64,000 nucleotides of DNA from Ceratothoa steindachneri. Taxonomy: Eukaryota > Arthropoda > Malacostraca > Isopoda > Cymothoidae. Each line of letters starts with the position of its first letter. Position 1 is the first letter of the stretch. The stretch spans positions 66,905,243 through 66,969,242 of the forward strand of contig OZ018329.1 in assembly GCA_963969495.1 (NCBI GenBank), given 5' to 3'. Positions 32,654-44,037 of the stretch are shown one piece after another. Below the pieces are notes generated by a model, which saw only the letters and a list, made by a program, of their open reading frames with translations, did not search any database and had not been told where the DNA came from. The position numbers and the translations under genes are program-made.

Positions 32654-34011
32654 TAAAGGGTGGCCCAAAGATTACTTCACATTTTTAAAAATTAATAACA
32701 CAAAAACTAATTAAGTTATAAAAGTGGGTGATATATAAAATGTAAGAGGAGATCTTGGGGTTTTATCGTGGTACAAATATAATACACAATAATACCTGAC
32801 TAATTATTAACACAGAATGGCAAGATACAGCAAAGAACCGCGAGCAAGAATTGTGACTACTTATTTATAACATAATGGATCAATTGTTACTGTGCAGAGG
32901 GACTTTAGAACGGCATATAATCAATGAAACATCCCTTGAGGCATTGCATTCTTGCAATGGTATCAAGGTTCAGAGATTCCGAGTCTACAGGTGATAAAGA
33001 ACGCTCTGGTAGATCGAGATCTGTGCGAAATGCAGGTGTCATTCAGCGTGTGTTAACCAGTGTTCAACAACAGCCACAAACGTCAACTAGGGGATACGTT
33101 CCAGTCAACTAATAATTTCTCGAACATCATTGCAACGCTTCCTAATAAAAGAATTGAAATTTCATCCATACAAAATTTAAATAATTCAACAATTAAATAT
33201 TGCAGACCATCAAAAAAGAATAAACTTTGCACGCTCATCTTTGGGACTAACAAAATGATCCGACTTTTACCTCGCACCTAATCATGTCCGATGAAGCCCA
33301 TTATCACATTACTGGATACGTTAATAAACAAAATTGCAGATTCTGGTGTGCTGAAAACCCCATGATAATTCACGAGCAGCCTCTTCATGCACAGAATATT
33401 ATGGTCTGGTGTGGCATAACCAGTTCGAGAATCATTGGTCCCTTTTTCTTCCAGGATGCTGACGGAAAAACAGTAAGAGTAACATGGGACACTTACAGAG
33501 AAATGATAGAAGATTATTTATTGCCAGAACTGAAAGATTTGGATATGCACGATATGTGGTTTCAATAAGATGGGATGACATCCCACACAACGAGAGAAAC
33601 CATGGCAACACAAAGAGCAGCCTGTCCTGGTCGGTTAATTTCACGTTTAGGTGACGTTTCTTGGCCACCACGATCACCTGATTTTACCCCTCCAGATTTT
33701 TTTTCTTTGGCGATACCTTAAAAAAAAGGTATACGTAAATAAACCTAATAATCTTAAACAATTGAAACAAAACATCATTGAAGAAATCGACAAAATCACT
33801 CCTGATGTTTTGGAAAATGTCATGGAAAATATGGTGCAAAGAATCCACCTTTGTTTTAACAATAATGGAGAACAGTTAAAGGATATTATATTTAAAGAGT
33901 AAAAATCCATGATCTCCTCTTTAATTTTATATATCACCCACCTTTTTAACTTAAATAGTTTTTGTGTTATTATTTTTTTAAAATGTGAAGTAACTTTTGG
34001 ACCACCCGTTA
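32654..34011 (+). mobile_element. DD41D mariner-like element with long terminal repeats
   Basis: The two ends are inverted copies over roughly 115 bp: left GGGTGGCCCAAAGATTACTT (32,658 on) and right, read inversely, GGGTGGTCCAAAAGTTACTT, with TA at 32,654-32,655 and 34,010-34,011. Both arms continue through matching AACACAAAAACTA and GGTGGGTGATATATAAAAT-type sequence. Length 1,358 bp, close to a complete element. It cuts the endonuclease of element B, so it is younger than B. Confidence 0.92.
32817..33902 (+). pseudogene. DD41D mariner-like transposase
   Basis: ATG at 32,817 (ARYSKEPRARIVTTYL, then a stop) begins the helix-turn-helix part, which has several frameshifts. The catalytic half is well kept from 33,284: MSDEAHYHITGYVNKQNCRF (first Asp), HAQNIMVWCGITSSRIIGPF, LLPELKDLDMHDMWFQ, a stop at 33,566-33,568, DGMTSHTTRE (second Asp), ISRLGDVSWPPRSPDFTPPD (third Asp). 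There are 41 residues between second and third Asp, the signature of the mariner DD41D (rosa-type) group. A frameshift follows near 33,710. The stop and shifts make it inactive, though the catalytic triad itself remains. Confidence 0.88.
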
Positions 34012-34590
34012 CTAATATTAGAAGATGGAAGAAACACATAAAACAAGAAATTAAAGATATCGAACTACAATGTCATTAACACAAATTCTTCAAGAGAAAC
34101 ACACGATGGAGCGACAATAGCTGTCAAGCAAGAATTGCAGTACAAAACAAAACAAGGATTGGAGGACATATATTTAGCAATACAAATTAAAATGGAATTG
34201 TCACAACTAGATACCGGTCTCCCAGGTACCCCCAATTACCGCTATAAAACTATACTAAACTATCCAACTATAGGATACCGGTAACTTTGATGGGCGATTT
34301 AAACGCCAATTGCGGGGTTTCTAGGTATAGAAATACAAACAGAGTCGGAAAACAACTTAACACGCTTATCAATAGACGTATACTGCAAAGCCTGGTGCCC
34401 AATGTCCCGACATACTTACGAAGAGATCACGCAACAAAACCGGACATCTGCCTGGCTAACTTTAATCTGCCCTTTAACTATTTTATGGAACCAGTGGATG
34501 TTCCTTGCAGTGACCACACTGTGACTCTAATGTACATAAACAATAACCTATACAAATCCTTTCGAAGAAATGGTATTCATACCATAGAGC

Positions 34591-35175
34591 GGATTGGGAT
34601 AAGTACAAATAATTACTTTAGACGTACGTGCCCAGCCCGCTTGGTGAAGCCACTTTAGAGGAAATCGACGGGTAGTTATATAGGATCAGAGAAGAAATTA
34701 AGAGGGCAGAGAAGGGGGCCGTCCGCATTAACTGGTTCCAAACCATTAAACAATTTAGGGAGACACCAGAAATGGTGGCTTTGAGCCAGGAGATCGTCCG
34801 GGCGGCAGAAAATAGTCGAAGATTTGGAACATTAAGGGAAGCATACAACGCATTAAGGAGACATAAAAGAGAACTAATAGCACTAATTTATGAAAAACAG
34901 AAAGAGAAATGGGATCAACATATCGAGAAAGTAGATGTGGAAACATCACAAGGGAATTTTGGAAACATATCAACAGATTAAAGACATGGACAGTAAGGGA
35001 TAAAATGAAAATTAATGATGAAGGGAACAACATTTTAGAAGATGAGGAAGAAATAAAGGCATTATTAAAAGAGTACTGGAGAAATATTTCAAAATTAGCG
35101 AAGAAGAGAACGAGAACTATGACATTGATTCCGAACATCATATCGTGGATGAAGTAAATGGGGAGATCGAAAGAA
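34591..35175 (+). pseudogene. Non-LTR element B, linker before RT
   Basis: Readable across three frames: LGEATLEEIDG, IREEIKRAEKGAVRINWFQT, MVALSQEIVRAAENSRRFGT and LREAYNALRRHKRELIALIY, then EYWRKYFKISEEEN-like sequence to about 35,170. This is the helical linker between endonuclease and RT. Element B ends here without an RT; element C begins with its own ORF1 tail. The join is either a 5'-truncated insertion of C or a recombination product. Confidence 0.65.
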
Positions 35176-35199
35176 CATGCCCCTTCCATTCCCCTTCCC

Positions 35200-36060
35200 T
35201 GAAAATATGGATGAAACAAAAATTCTAAAGGGAGGAAATAAGAAAATATACAAATGGAAGTACGACGCATCGATCGAGGTTGAAGTGGTTGAGGAGGCCC
35301 CAATACCCATAACGTTACTCTGTACGAGAACTTGTATGAGCAGGTCTCCAACACAGAATTTATAAAGAAGAGGAACGGAAGAAAAAGAAACGTCACCCAG
35401 AAACACCAGTAGAGAAGGTCTAGCATGGAGAAGGCAAACAATAGATTGAGGATTCTGATACTCAACGTTTAAGGATGGGAGGGGCAAGAAACGGCATAAG
35501 GAAACATATTCCGTGTGCAAGGTATTGACACCACAAGGGGTCAACTCAAAATACCGGGATACAGAGTGCTCATGAAAAATCACTCAGAGGAAAGGTTCGA
35601 TGGCGCTTCAATAGCTGTTAGAGGAAACCTCACGTTCAAACGTCTCCCAGAATTGGACGAATCCTTTGTGGCAATAAGACTCCCCACATTGGTGGAGAAC
35701 TTCACGATAGCTGCAGCCTATCAACCCCCTGAAGAGACTATCTACCCATCACAAACCTTTGTACACTTTTCCAGCACCAGGGAATGGCCTTCTCAGGGGG
35801 TGACCTCATTGCCAGAGGCCGAATGGTGGACTATGGTAGAACCAACGAGAGAGGCCGAAACTTGGAAATGATAATGGATTTTCCCACCTATATCACTAGC
35901 AGATCAGCCACCAAACCTGACATTATCATAACAAGTCGAGGCTTACCGTTCAACTACCATAGCAAGCCAGGCCCAACAACTCTCAGTGACCACATTGCAA
36001 TATTAACCACAATTTCACTTGCGCTGATCCAGCTGCCAGTCAGACCACGTAAGAACTACG
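35200..36060 (+). pseudogene. Non-LTR element C, ORF1 tail and AP endonuclease
   Basis: The ORF1 C-terminus (ILKGGNKKIYKWKYD, 35,222-35,266; then YENLYEQVSNTEFIKKRNG in another frame) leads to ORF2 at 35,426 (MEKANNRLRILILNV). About 40 residues that should hold the first catalytic Glu are deleted near 35,515. Then GYRVLMKNHSEERFDGASIA, VRGNLTFKRLPELDESFVAI, IAAAYQPPEE, a frameshift at about 35,790 to FSGGDLIARGRMVDYGRTNE, RSATKPDIIITSRGLPFNYH, and TTLSDHIAILTTI. The GDLNA box reads GDLIA; S-D-H is intact. Confidence 0.85.
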
Positions 36061-38105
36061 CCGCCGCCGACTGGGGCCGTTACAAGACTCTTCTCCGACA
36101 ATAGCGAGGCTAAATTGGAAAAGATCGACGAAGAAATAGAGAGAGTAACGACTTCTATCATCGAAGCTGACGCGAGTGCATTCCCAAAACAGGGCACAAA
36201 ATGCTACCTCAGCTCAAATGGACAGAGAAAATGAAGAGGATCACAAATATGCATAGCAAAAAGTATGAGGAGATCAGACGGCACGGTCCAAGCCAGGAAA
36301 GAAGCGCGCTACTACCCCGACTAAGCTCCGAACTAAAAGAGGTGATAATCATCCAACAGGGTGAGATCTGAAACAACCTTATAGCCGGAGTAGACAGTGA
36401 GGTGAGCCCGGCCAAATTCTGGCACCAAATCAGGAAGCTAAAAGGTTTGTACAAAAAGAAAAAGGCTTAGACCAAAGAAGACGGGAAATATATAGAGGAT
36501 CTGGTGGTTTTGGAGGGTAGATTCAGAGCATACTGGGAGAAAGTCTTCTCTATCACCGAAAAAGACGAAGAAGAGTTCGACCAGGAATTCGAGGGCCGTC
36601 TGTTTGACGATCTGAATCAGTTAATACACCGCACGCATCCACACCACCACGCGGACATGGGGAGAGGGATGGTTGACCATGACCGTCGAATAACAACAGA
36701 GGATGTCATGGCCACTGTGAAATCCTTCAAACAAAAGGTATCAGGCTGGACGGGCATCACCAAAAACAATCTGGTAAATGCCCCACAGAAGATCATTCAG
36801 GGAATCACCAACATCTTTAACACTTCCTTGAACACGGGATACTTCCCCAACGGTTTAAAGGTGGCCAAAATCATCTTTATACCCAAGGCTGGTAAGACCC
36901 CAGCTCATTTGGTTAATTACAGGCCAATCTCTCTTCTCGAGTTCGTGGGTAAAATCTATGAAAAATTCCTAGTAAATCGGTTTTAATACCAACTAGCCGA
37001 ACTGGGAGCTCACAACCCCCAGAAGTACGGGTTCCGAAAGGGCCGAAGAACGGAAACTGCCCTCGCCCTCCTAACGGAGAAAATAGCCCACTGCAAAGCC
37101 GAGGGCAAATACGTAGACTTGGTGCTGCGCGATGTACAGAAGGCCTTCCATTAGGTTTCGCTGAGGGGTCTCCAATTCAAGATCCAGCTGAACCTACAGC
37201 TGAACCCACTCGTGGAAAGAGTCCTTTGTGACTATATCATGGAGAGAAAAACCCAAATCTCCATCTAGGGCTTTTCAGGACGCGAATTGAAGCTCGAGGA
37301 GAGTTCTATAAGGCAGCTGTTTGAGTCCGTTCCTCTACTTTGTGTATATAATAGATCTCCCTGCTCCGATGCGGGACGCCACGTTGTATCTGAAATTTGA
37401 AGATTACATCACACAAATCGCCCCTAGCTCCTATAGGAACGCCTGACTTCAGCAAAGAATACAGCTGCCGAAATAAACAACATTAACAGATATAAAATGA
37501 TGTGGAAAATTAAAACCAACCGCCAAAAATTCCAAATAATCCCAAGGAACCGCCGTAAAATAGATGAAGTCATCGTGAACGACGACCTATACCTGTACTC
37601 AAAAAAAGGTAATGTCCTGGGTTTACGGTTCTCCAAGTCTGGCTACAAAAGCCACATCAACACCACAGTCTCTCTAGCCAAAAGGCAACTTTGGAAACTA
37701 TATAGGTTCTGAAAGTTTAACGCTCGAAATAAAAAGAAGCTATACACTGCCTTGATAGGCTCCGTCCTAGTGTACCTGGTAGTGATAACGCAGAGGGAAA
37801 GTTGTACCTCTCTCAGGACGATGCAGAGAGTACAAAATGAAGCCACCGTGCTAATAGCTGGGGATAGAAGAAACGACCGTATTAGGCAAGCAGACCTGCA
37901 CGCAAGTGCAGGGCTTAAGCCAATTAATACATAAGTTTAAATGATAGGGAAAAAGACTTGGGGAAAAAATACAGCAAACAATTATACTCACACTCGACAA
38001 CCTCAACATTGCAATCCCACAGCAGAAGCGACACAAAGTTGCCACGTCAGCATTATTCCCAAGCGGAAGAAACTGCGCGGAAGAGGCAATAAACCCGCCT
38101 TTTAA
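36061..38105 (+). pseudogene. Non-LTR element C, linker, reverse transcriptase and thumb
   Basis: After a stop at 36,102 the linker continues to FRAYWEKVFSITEKDEEEFD (36,524 on). RT blocks: VKSFKQKVSGWTGITKNNLV, VAKIIFIPKAGKTPAHLVNY, RPISLLEFVGKIYEKFL, a stop at 36,984, KYGFRKGRRTETALALLTEK, VDLVLRDVQKAFH (stop after), then a disrupted QG block and YLKFEDYITQI near 37,385. Where Y/F-A-D-D is expected the residues are F-E-D-Y, so the second catalytic Asp is lost. The thumb (INRYKMMWKIKTNRQKFQII, GNVLGLRFSKSGYKSHI, LYTALIGSVLVYL, MQRVQNEATVLIAGDRR) is otherwise readable to 38,105. Confidence 0.9.
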
Positions 38106-38970
38106 ATAACCAAGATCGAGAAATACAAATATAAGAGTGAAGAAAACCAAAATAGAACAACCAATATAGACTAAAACCAAAAAATGAAAACTGAACAAAG
38201 AAAAGATATACCGAATAAGACCACATAAAATAAATAAATAAAAGGCCAAACAATAAAAAGAGGCGAAATGCCCATAAAAGGTGTAAAGAAACAAGGAATA
38301 GGCAAAATAAATAAATCAAAATAAAACCAAACAAAGGAGGCAAAGAGCCCATCAATGGAATAATAAATAAAAAATAAAAACTAATTTAAAATAAAATAAA
38401 AATAAATAAAAGAAGCGAAGCGCCCACAAAAAGAAAGAGAAATAAAAATAAAATAATAATAGACGGAAATAAAAGCAAAAGTGACAAAATGCCCACAAAA
38501 ATAAAATTAGCCTAAATAAAGTTAGCAAAAGTTAAACTTGAAAGACTAGAAAGCTACGACGGAGGAAAACATAAAATTAAATAAATATATATATTAAAGG
38601 AAAGATTAAAAAGTGCCAACAGTGGGAACACGAGCAAAAAAGGCAACAAAATAAGAGATAAAATATGGAAGCAAAACGAAGGCGATGAACTCGCAACAAG
38701 GGTAACTAAAACTAAAAACTTATTCACCCCTATCACACCTACCAACATCTCACGACCTAGCTCATCAAGCTAAATCACATAAAAATCACAGTTAAGGAAA
38801 TTTTTAATAACAACTAACGTTTAAATCATAGGCGCTACATAATAATTGACTTTTTCAGACCTAAACGCTGCAAAATGACTAAACACATTCAAGGAACAAT
38901 TTTAGTTCAGAGAATATTAAATAAGTAAAGGAAATTTTGAGTTTGTATTAGCGACGGTCGATCCGGAGAC
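38106..38970 (+). repeat. Element C 3' UTR with GGCGAARTGCCC motif array
   Basis: Very A-rich. Motif copies are at 38,262 (GGCGAAATGCCC), 38,339 (GGCAAAGAGCCC), 38,413 (AGCGAAGCGCCC) and 38,483 (TGACAAAATGCCC), 70-77 bp apart. The end string GCTACGACGG at 38,552 and a short TA tract at 38,584-38,596 match the tail at 1.49-1.57 kb. The last 200 bp hold nothing recognisable. Confidence 0.8.
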
Positions 38971-38976
38971 ACCGAA

Positions 38977-39300
38977 TTACGGAAGTATAGTTTCGGGTTG
39001 GAGTTGCACATTAATTGCCGGTTTCTTCATTTGGATAATAACGACTTCGGCCATTCGCAATCTTCTGCGGTTTTGTAGTTTCAGAATAATGAAGGTGTTA
39101 TTATTAAGCGCCCCACGAGCTAATGTAGTGCCGTGTGAGCGGGCATGTTTTCTAATTACTCCATCGTGTAGGTGAGCCGTCAGTCGCTTCGACAGGGTTG
39201 TGGAGGTCACGTCGATATACTAGGAATTTCAGTGTTCACAGTCACCGACTTTACACAAATACTCGCACAAGACGTTTTAAACGTTTGTTTGCCCGTAACC
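38977..39300 (-). pseudogene. Penelope-like element, GIY-YIG endonuclease end
   Basis: Read from 39,300 downward: NVLCEYLCKVGDCEH, two stops, YIDVTSTTLSKRLTAHLHDG, VIRKHARSHGTTLARGALNN, NTFIILKLQNRRRLRMAEVV and IIQMKKPAINVQLQ, ending at 38,977. This is the C-terminal nuclease of Penelope-like retroelements; the Y-I-x-x-T-S-x-x-L-S-x-R-L block and the R-R-L-R-x-x-E-x-x-x-I helix with its catalytic Glu are present. The companion reverse transcriptase is not seen upstream, where element D lies on the other strand. Confidence 0.82.
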
Positions 39301-39339
39301 TTTTCGATCTTGTATCCCTTAAGTTTGAATAGGAAAGTA

Positions 39340-40360
39340 TATATAGTGTAGTATTCTGTAAGTCATTCCATGATAAAACTGCACAGGGCCTCCTGCCTCA
39401 CTATAAGTAAAACAGAGTATGAAAAAATAAGAAATGGCAAAAAGAGACGGAATAAAAAGTAAAGGGGAATACACACACTCACATAGACTAAAGAACACCA
39501 AACAAACAAAACATGGACACACTAAAATTACTCTCACTAAACGTAAACGGATGAGAAAGTAAATCCATTCCCTGCGAAAACATATTATGTACAGTGGATC
39601 CCGACCTGATCCTCATTTCCAAACAAAGTGTAGAAACAGAAATTAACGCAATAAAAATACCAAATTACACTGTGATCACAAAAAACATACACAAGAACGG
39701 TACGACGGCGCAGCCATCGTCATCCGATAAAAAACATCACATACAAAACACTTCCAGACTTAGAAGAATCATTCGTTACTCTCGAAATGGTAATCCTGGT
39801 TGGAAGCCTAACTATGGCAGTGGCCTATCAGCCGCCCTGCCGAAAGTAACTGCCGATTCCCAATGTTTTCAACATCTTTAGGCGAGGAAAAATGGCATTG
39901 CTGGGTGGAGACCTAAACGCCAGATGCACAGCGTCTGGTTACGGTAGCACCAACCAAAGGGGAAGAAATCTGAAACTACTTTTCGAAACCAACAGGGTCC
40001 AGAGAGTAGGACCGAATTTCCCGACCAACCTAACACAACGTTCGGCAACCAAACCGGACATAGTGTTAGCAAGCCGTAACTTCCCCTTTAACATCAGCAA
40101 CGATCCCGGACTTGTGGTACCGAGGGACCATATCCCGATCCTTAAAACAATCTCGCTTGCACCAATTCTCAAGCCTGTCCCACTTATGAAAAGTTATGCG
40201 AAAGCTAATTGGGAGCTATATAGAGAGATACTCAGCGAATATCAACCAGCTGACCTGGAAGACGCCAATCTTGATGAGATAGATAAGATGATATACTCCA
40301 TCACTAATCTCCTTATTCAAGACGATGAGAAATGCGTCCCCAGGATATCTTAGAAAATGC
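39340..40360 (+). pseudogene. Non-LTR element D, ORF1 tail and AP endonuclease
   Basis: A short basic ORF1 tail precedes the ATG at 39,513, which opens MDTLKLLSLNVNG, a stop, and LCTVDPDLILISKQSVETEI. A frameshift and short scrambled stretch at 39,700-39,890 follow. Then MALLGGDLNARCTASGYGST, NQRGRNLKLLFETNRVQRVG, RSATKPDIVLASRNFPFNIS and VVPRDHIPILKTISLAPI (39,892-40,190). GDLNA is intact. The S-D-H box is R-D-H. The frame closes at 40,351. Confidence 0.87.
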
Positions 40361-40419
40361 TTTAACAACCTAGGTGGACTAATGAGATGAGGGAAATCGC
40401 TTGGGAACATATAGGGAAT

Positions 40420-42240
40420 CTAGAAAGAAATAGGCAGGACAGGACCAAATTGGGAAAGGACAGACAGAATGAGACAACTAAGCGAGGACCTTAAAAATAA
40501 ATCACAGAGAAACAGAAGGAAATCTGGAATGACATCATTGGTAGGCTGGACAGAGAGGACAGTCCAGTAAGTTTTTGGAACAGCATCCGAAGACATAGGG
40601 GCCTTACCACTAAAGCCAGAACACAAATAAAAGATGGAAGTGAAATCATTGAGGATCCAGAGTCTCTCTAAAAAAGATTCAAGACACACTGGAAAAAGAT
40701 TTTTGCTATAACCCCTAAAGAGAACCACGACTTCGACCAGGAATTTGAAGACCAATTGCTCGAGGACCTCGGCACAGTGATACATAGAACTCACCGCCAC
40801 CCGCAAGTATCTCAGAAAAAAGAGATGATGGGTCACGGGTATCCAATAACCTTCGAAGAGACCATGAACTCCATACAGTCCTTCAAGCAAAGGGCACCAG
40901 GCTGGTATGGGCTCACGAAAAACAACCTTGTGAATGCCCTTAGGCAAATCATACAGTAACTGGTTAACACCATGAATGCCACCCTGGATACAGGCTACTT
41001 TCCTGACGGGTACAAGATGGCTAAAATCATCTTCACCCCGAAACGAAACAAACCCCCAGAACAGTTGGTGGACTATCGCCCGATCTCTCTTCTGGAGATG
41101 CACAGCAAGATCTTTGAAAAGACCATAGCTAATAGACTACAAGCTCAAATGAGCGAGTTAGAAGCGCATAACTCCCAACAACACGGGTTCCGCTAAAAAA
41201 GGGACATAAAAACAGCCCTGGTGCTCCTAACAGATAAAGTAGCCTATTGCCGAGCGAATGAGTACTATGTATACATTGTTTTGAAGGACGTGCAGAAGGC
41301 CTTCGATAAAGTCTGGCTGGAAGGACCCTAATAGAAGATCCTGACCCTCCAGCTGGACCCAATCCTCTAAAGGATCCTTTGTGACTTTGTTATGGACAGA
41401 AGGGCATGTCTCATAATTGAAGGATACAGAGGACCTGAATTCGAACTCAAGGCGTACGTCCCACAGGGAAGTTGCCTAAACACACTGCTTTACTTATTCT
41501 TTATCATCGACCTACCAACACCGATGCACAGGGACACGATGTATCCGCAATTTGCAGATGACCTTACGCAGATCGTTCCGTGACCGGTGAAGAAAGCAAG
41601 GGATCAGGCAATTCGCACAATAGCGGAAATCAATAACATCAACCGGTACGAGAGATGCTGGAAGATTAAAACTAATAGGGGCAAGTTCAAAATCGTCCCA
41701 CTGAGCCGCACATTGACGTGGTTCATCATCATCGATGAGGGGAAATACGGCTACTTCGCCAAAGGCAGTGTCTTGCGCCTAAAGATCTCCAACCACGAAT
41801 AATCGAGACACTACACGGAAAGGCGGAACCTGGCAAAGAGAGAAATCTCCAAGCTATACAGGTTTAGAGATCTTAGCTCGGCCAACATTAATAAAATATA
41901 CCTGATGTACGTCCGGGCTGGTTTATTTATCCCGCAGTAGTGACTAAAACGGCCAGCAAAACCTCAATCAGAAAACTGCAACGCGTACAGAACTCCGCAT
42001 CCCTAATAATTAATAAAGACAGAATGCGTGACCAACATCGGCAGAGGGATCTCCATACAAGGAAAAAACTGGACCCTATTAACATCTTCACACACAAATT
42101 GGAAAGAAGTGTCTGGTCAACCCTTACGAATGTTGTCATTCTGGAATTACAGGGAATTGGTGGCTGCCTTAATATACCTGCACAATTATAAGAGAAAGTC
42201 TCACGTCGTAGCCAGTTCCCAAGTACAAAGTTCTGCTCAC
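40420..42240 (+). pseudogene. Non-LTR element D, reverse transcriptase and thumb
   Basis: RT runs mostly in one frame with many isolated stops: ITFEETMNSIQSFKQRAPGW, a stop at 40,957, GYKMAKIIFTPKRNKPPEQL, VDYRPISLLEMHSKIFEKTI, QQHGFR and a stop, KTALVLLTDKVAYC, VLKDVQKAFDKVWLEGP with two stops, FELKAYVPQGSCLNTLLYLF and MYPQFADDLTQIVP at 41,539-41,580. F-A-D-D is intact, so the copy died by nonsense changes and not by active-site loss. The thumb (RYERCWKIKTNRGKFKIVPL, GSVLRLKISNHE, KTSIRKLQRVQNSASLIINK) ends near 42,190. Confidence 0.9.
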
Positions 42241-42650
42241 AGGAAAACATTTCATCAATATATACATAAAAGGAACACAAAAATCTAACACATTACAAGC
42301 GAAACAAAAAGCAGAGAGACCAAATAACACAACATTGAAACAACACAAGGTAAATTGCTGAGCAGACAGCTATTAAAGGCTTGAATGCTCAAGAATTTAA
42401 GCCAAAAATAAGTACACAAGAACACACTAACAACACAAAAAGAAACAAACATAGAAAAGCACGACATACCACAAATAACAAAAAAAAAGCACAAATCAAA
42501 AGAAAAAAACATAATGTGATGCCCTCCTACTAGGGCAAAATACCCCTGCCCGTTTCAAATTTCACTCACTTTCATCTAGTACTATCCTATAATCTACTAA
42601 ATTGAGTATACCATCTTCTTCTTCATTCCATTTATGTTATGACGATAAAT
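42241..42650 (+). other. Element D 3' UTR
   Basis: A-rich sequence with ACACAA runs, closing with GTGATGCCCTCCTACTAGGG at 42,517. A similar GATGCCCTAACATCAGGG string occurs at 1,672. The motif array of C and H is not present. Element E follows directly. Confidence 0.5.
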
Positions 42651-43096
42651 ATCATCACGCAAAAGCTTGCACAAGCAAAACGGGAAAGGAGTTACGTGGA
42701 CATTGTTTGTCGGGACGTATCTAAGGTATTTAGGAAAATGTGGTAATGAGGAAATGCAGTACAAGATCTTACAACTAGGCCTAAGTGAAAACTTAGAGAG
42801 AACTCTTTGTGACTATGTCATGGAGAGGGCGGCGTATGTCAGGTTAGGGTGCATGGATGGACAGAAGTTTCCACTCACTGCGGGCCACCCGCATGGGGGC
42901 CTGTCTGTCCCCCACTCTCTACTTGATTTACACCGCAGATGTCCCAGCAGTGGCGAACCCCACTTGCCTCAACGTTCAATACGCCGATGATTTCATCCAA
43001 ATAATAATATGTCCTTGTAGGAATGCGCCTATGGAAGCTCAAATGACAGCAACAGAGATTGAAAGGATAAACATCTACGAGGCCTAATAGAAAATA

Positions 43097-44037
43097 CGAG
43101 GGGCGGTCAGTAAGTTTTGAGACTCGTTAGGGCAAAACAGAAGAAGGGGGATGGCTGTTTGTTCGGGCTTTAAGACAAGTTATGACAAGTCAAGACCTGC
43201 AGCCGCACGCTCCTACCTCGTCTATTTAAGAAGCAGTAGCTGATTGCAGATCTTCAGTCACAAATTTTTCAACAATGGAGAAGCTTGAGCACTGCGCAGT
43301 GATCAAATTTTTGACCAAGGAAGGCAAAAATGCAAAAGAGATCCATGACCGCATGGTTGCAGTGTACACCGACACCGTCCCTTCCTATGCAACCATCGCT
43401 AACTGGAATAGGGAGTTCCGCTATGGTCGTGAGTCCCTTGAAGATGACCTTCATCCAGGACTCCCGTCAGACGTGACCAACGAGGACAATGTGGCCCGTG
43501 TGAAGAGGATGATCCTCGAAAATCGACGGGTGAAGGTCGAAACAGTTGAGCGAGAACTTGGAATATCACATGGAAGTGTTATCAACATCATGCACGACAA
43601 TTGGGCCATGACCAAGGTCTCTGCCCGTTGGGTCCTTAGAAACTTCACGAAAGCTCACGCCCGATGATCGACTTCAACGTCGTCAAACTCCAAAGGCCAG
43701 AGTTGCACAAGCTGCCCTGCGCGAGTACGAATTTGAGGAGCTCAACCATCTCCCCTACAGTCCAGATCTGGCCCCTAGCCACTCCTTTTTATTCTGCCAG
43801 CTCAATGCTGCACTGCGTGGACGCCGGTTTGGGGACGATGAAGATGTGCAGCTAGCCGTCCAGGAGTGGATTGAACAGCAGTCGGGATATTTCTGGTTGT
43901 CTGGAATTCGAAGTCTCAGGGACCAGACGCGCAAGTGCATTGAAGTCGAGGGTAGTTATATTGAAAAATAATAAAACACTTTTCCTCATATCTCGTTTCT
44001 TTATATCCGAATTGCAAAACCTATTGACCGCCCCTCG
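43097..44037 (+). mobile_element. Mariner M2, internally deleted
   Basis: Terminal repeats CGAGGGGCGGTCAGTAAGTT at the left and, inversely, CGAGGGGCGGTCAATAGGTT at the right, with TA at 43,095-43,096 and 44,038-44,039. Length 941 bp. Removing it restores continuity of element E around the conserved W-K-I-K-T-N block. It has the same organisation and deletion as M1 and M3. Confidence 0.93.
43275..43970 (+). pseudogene. Mariner M2 transposase with catalytic core deleted
   Basis: The N-terminal half is open from the ATG at 43,275: HCAVIKFLTKEGKNAKEIHD, PSYATIANWNREFRYGRESL, NRRVKVETVERELGISHGSV and NIMHDNWAMTKVSARWVLRN, ending at 43,667. The junction to FNVVKLQRPELHK-like sequence lacks the first two catalytic Asp residues. 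The C-terminus is readable in a shifted frame as QEWIEQQSGYFWLSGIRSLR up to 43,970. It keeps the two DNA-binding helix-turn-helix parts, so it could still bind ends. Confidence 0.9.

Larger units (their letters stand above)
32550..34590 (+). pseudogene. Non-LTR element B, AP endonuclease, split by a DD41D mariner
   Basis: ORF2 opens at 32,550 with DIEKLKILQLNTCGLKDKEI and MYGNLFKKIDPHVI, and is cut at 32,654. After the insert it resumes at 34,012 with ISEDG-like sequence, then KLKISNYNVINTNSSRETHD, GATIAVKQELQYKTKQGLED, a frameshift near 34,290, VTLMGDLNANCGVSRYRN, LRRDHATKPDICLANFNLPF and VPCSDHTVTLM at about 34,500-34,535. GDLNA and SDH boxes are intact here, unlike in A, D and G, but the reading frame is broken. 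Confidence 0.85.

Noticed and set aside
34755..35465. 236-codon minus-strand hydrophobic frame
   Set aside because: Shadow of the element B linker and element C ORF1 tail, which are supported on the plus strand by homology.
38053..38355. Hydrophobic minus-strand frames behind element C
   Set aside because: They are the complement of the A-rich 3' UTR with its motif array, which always reads as Phe/Leu-rich.
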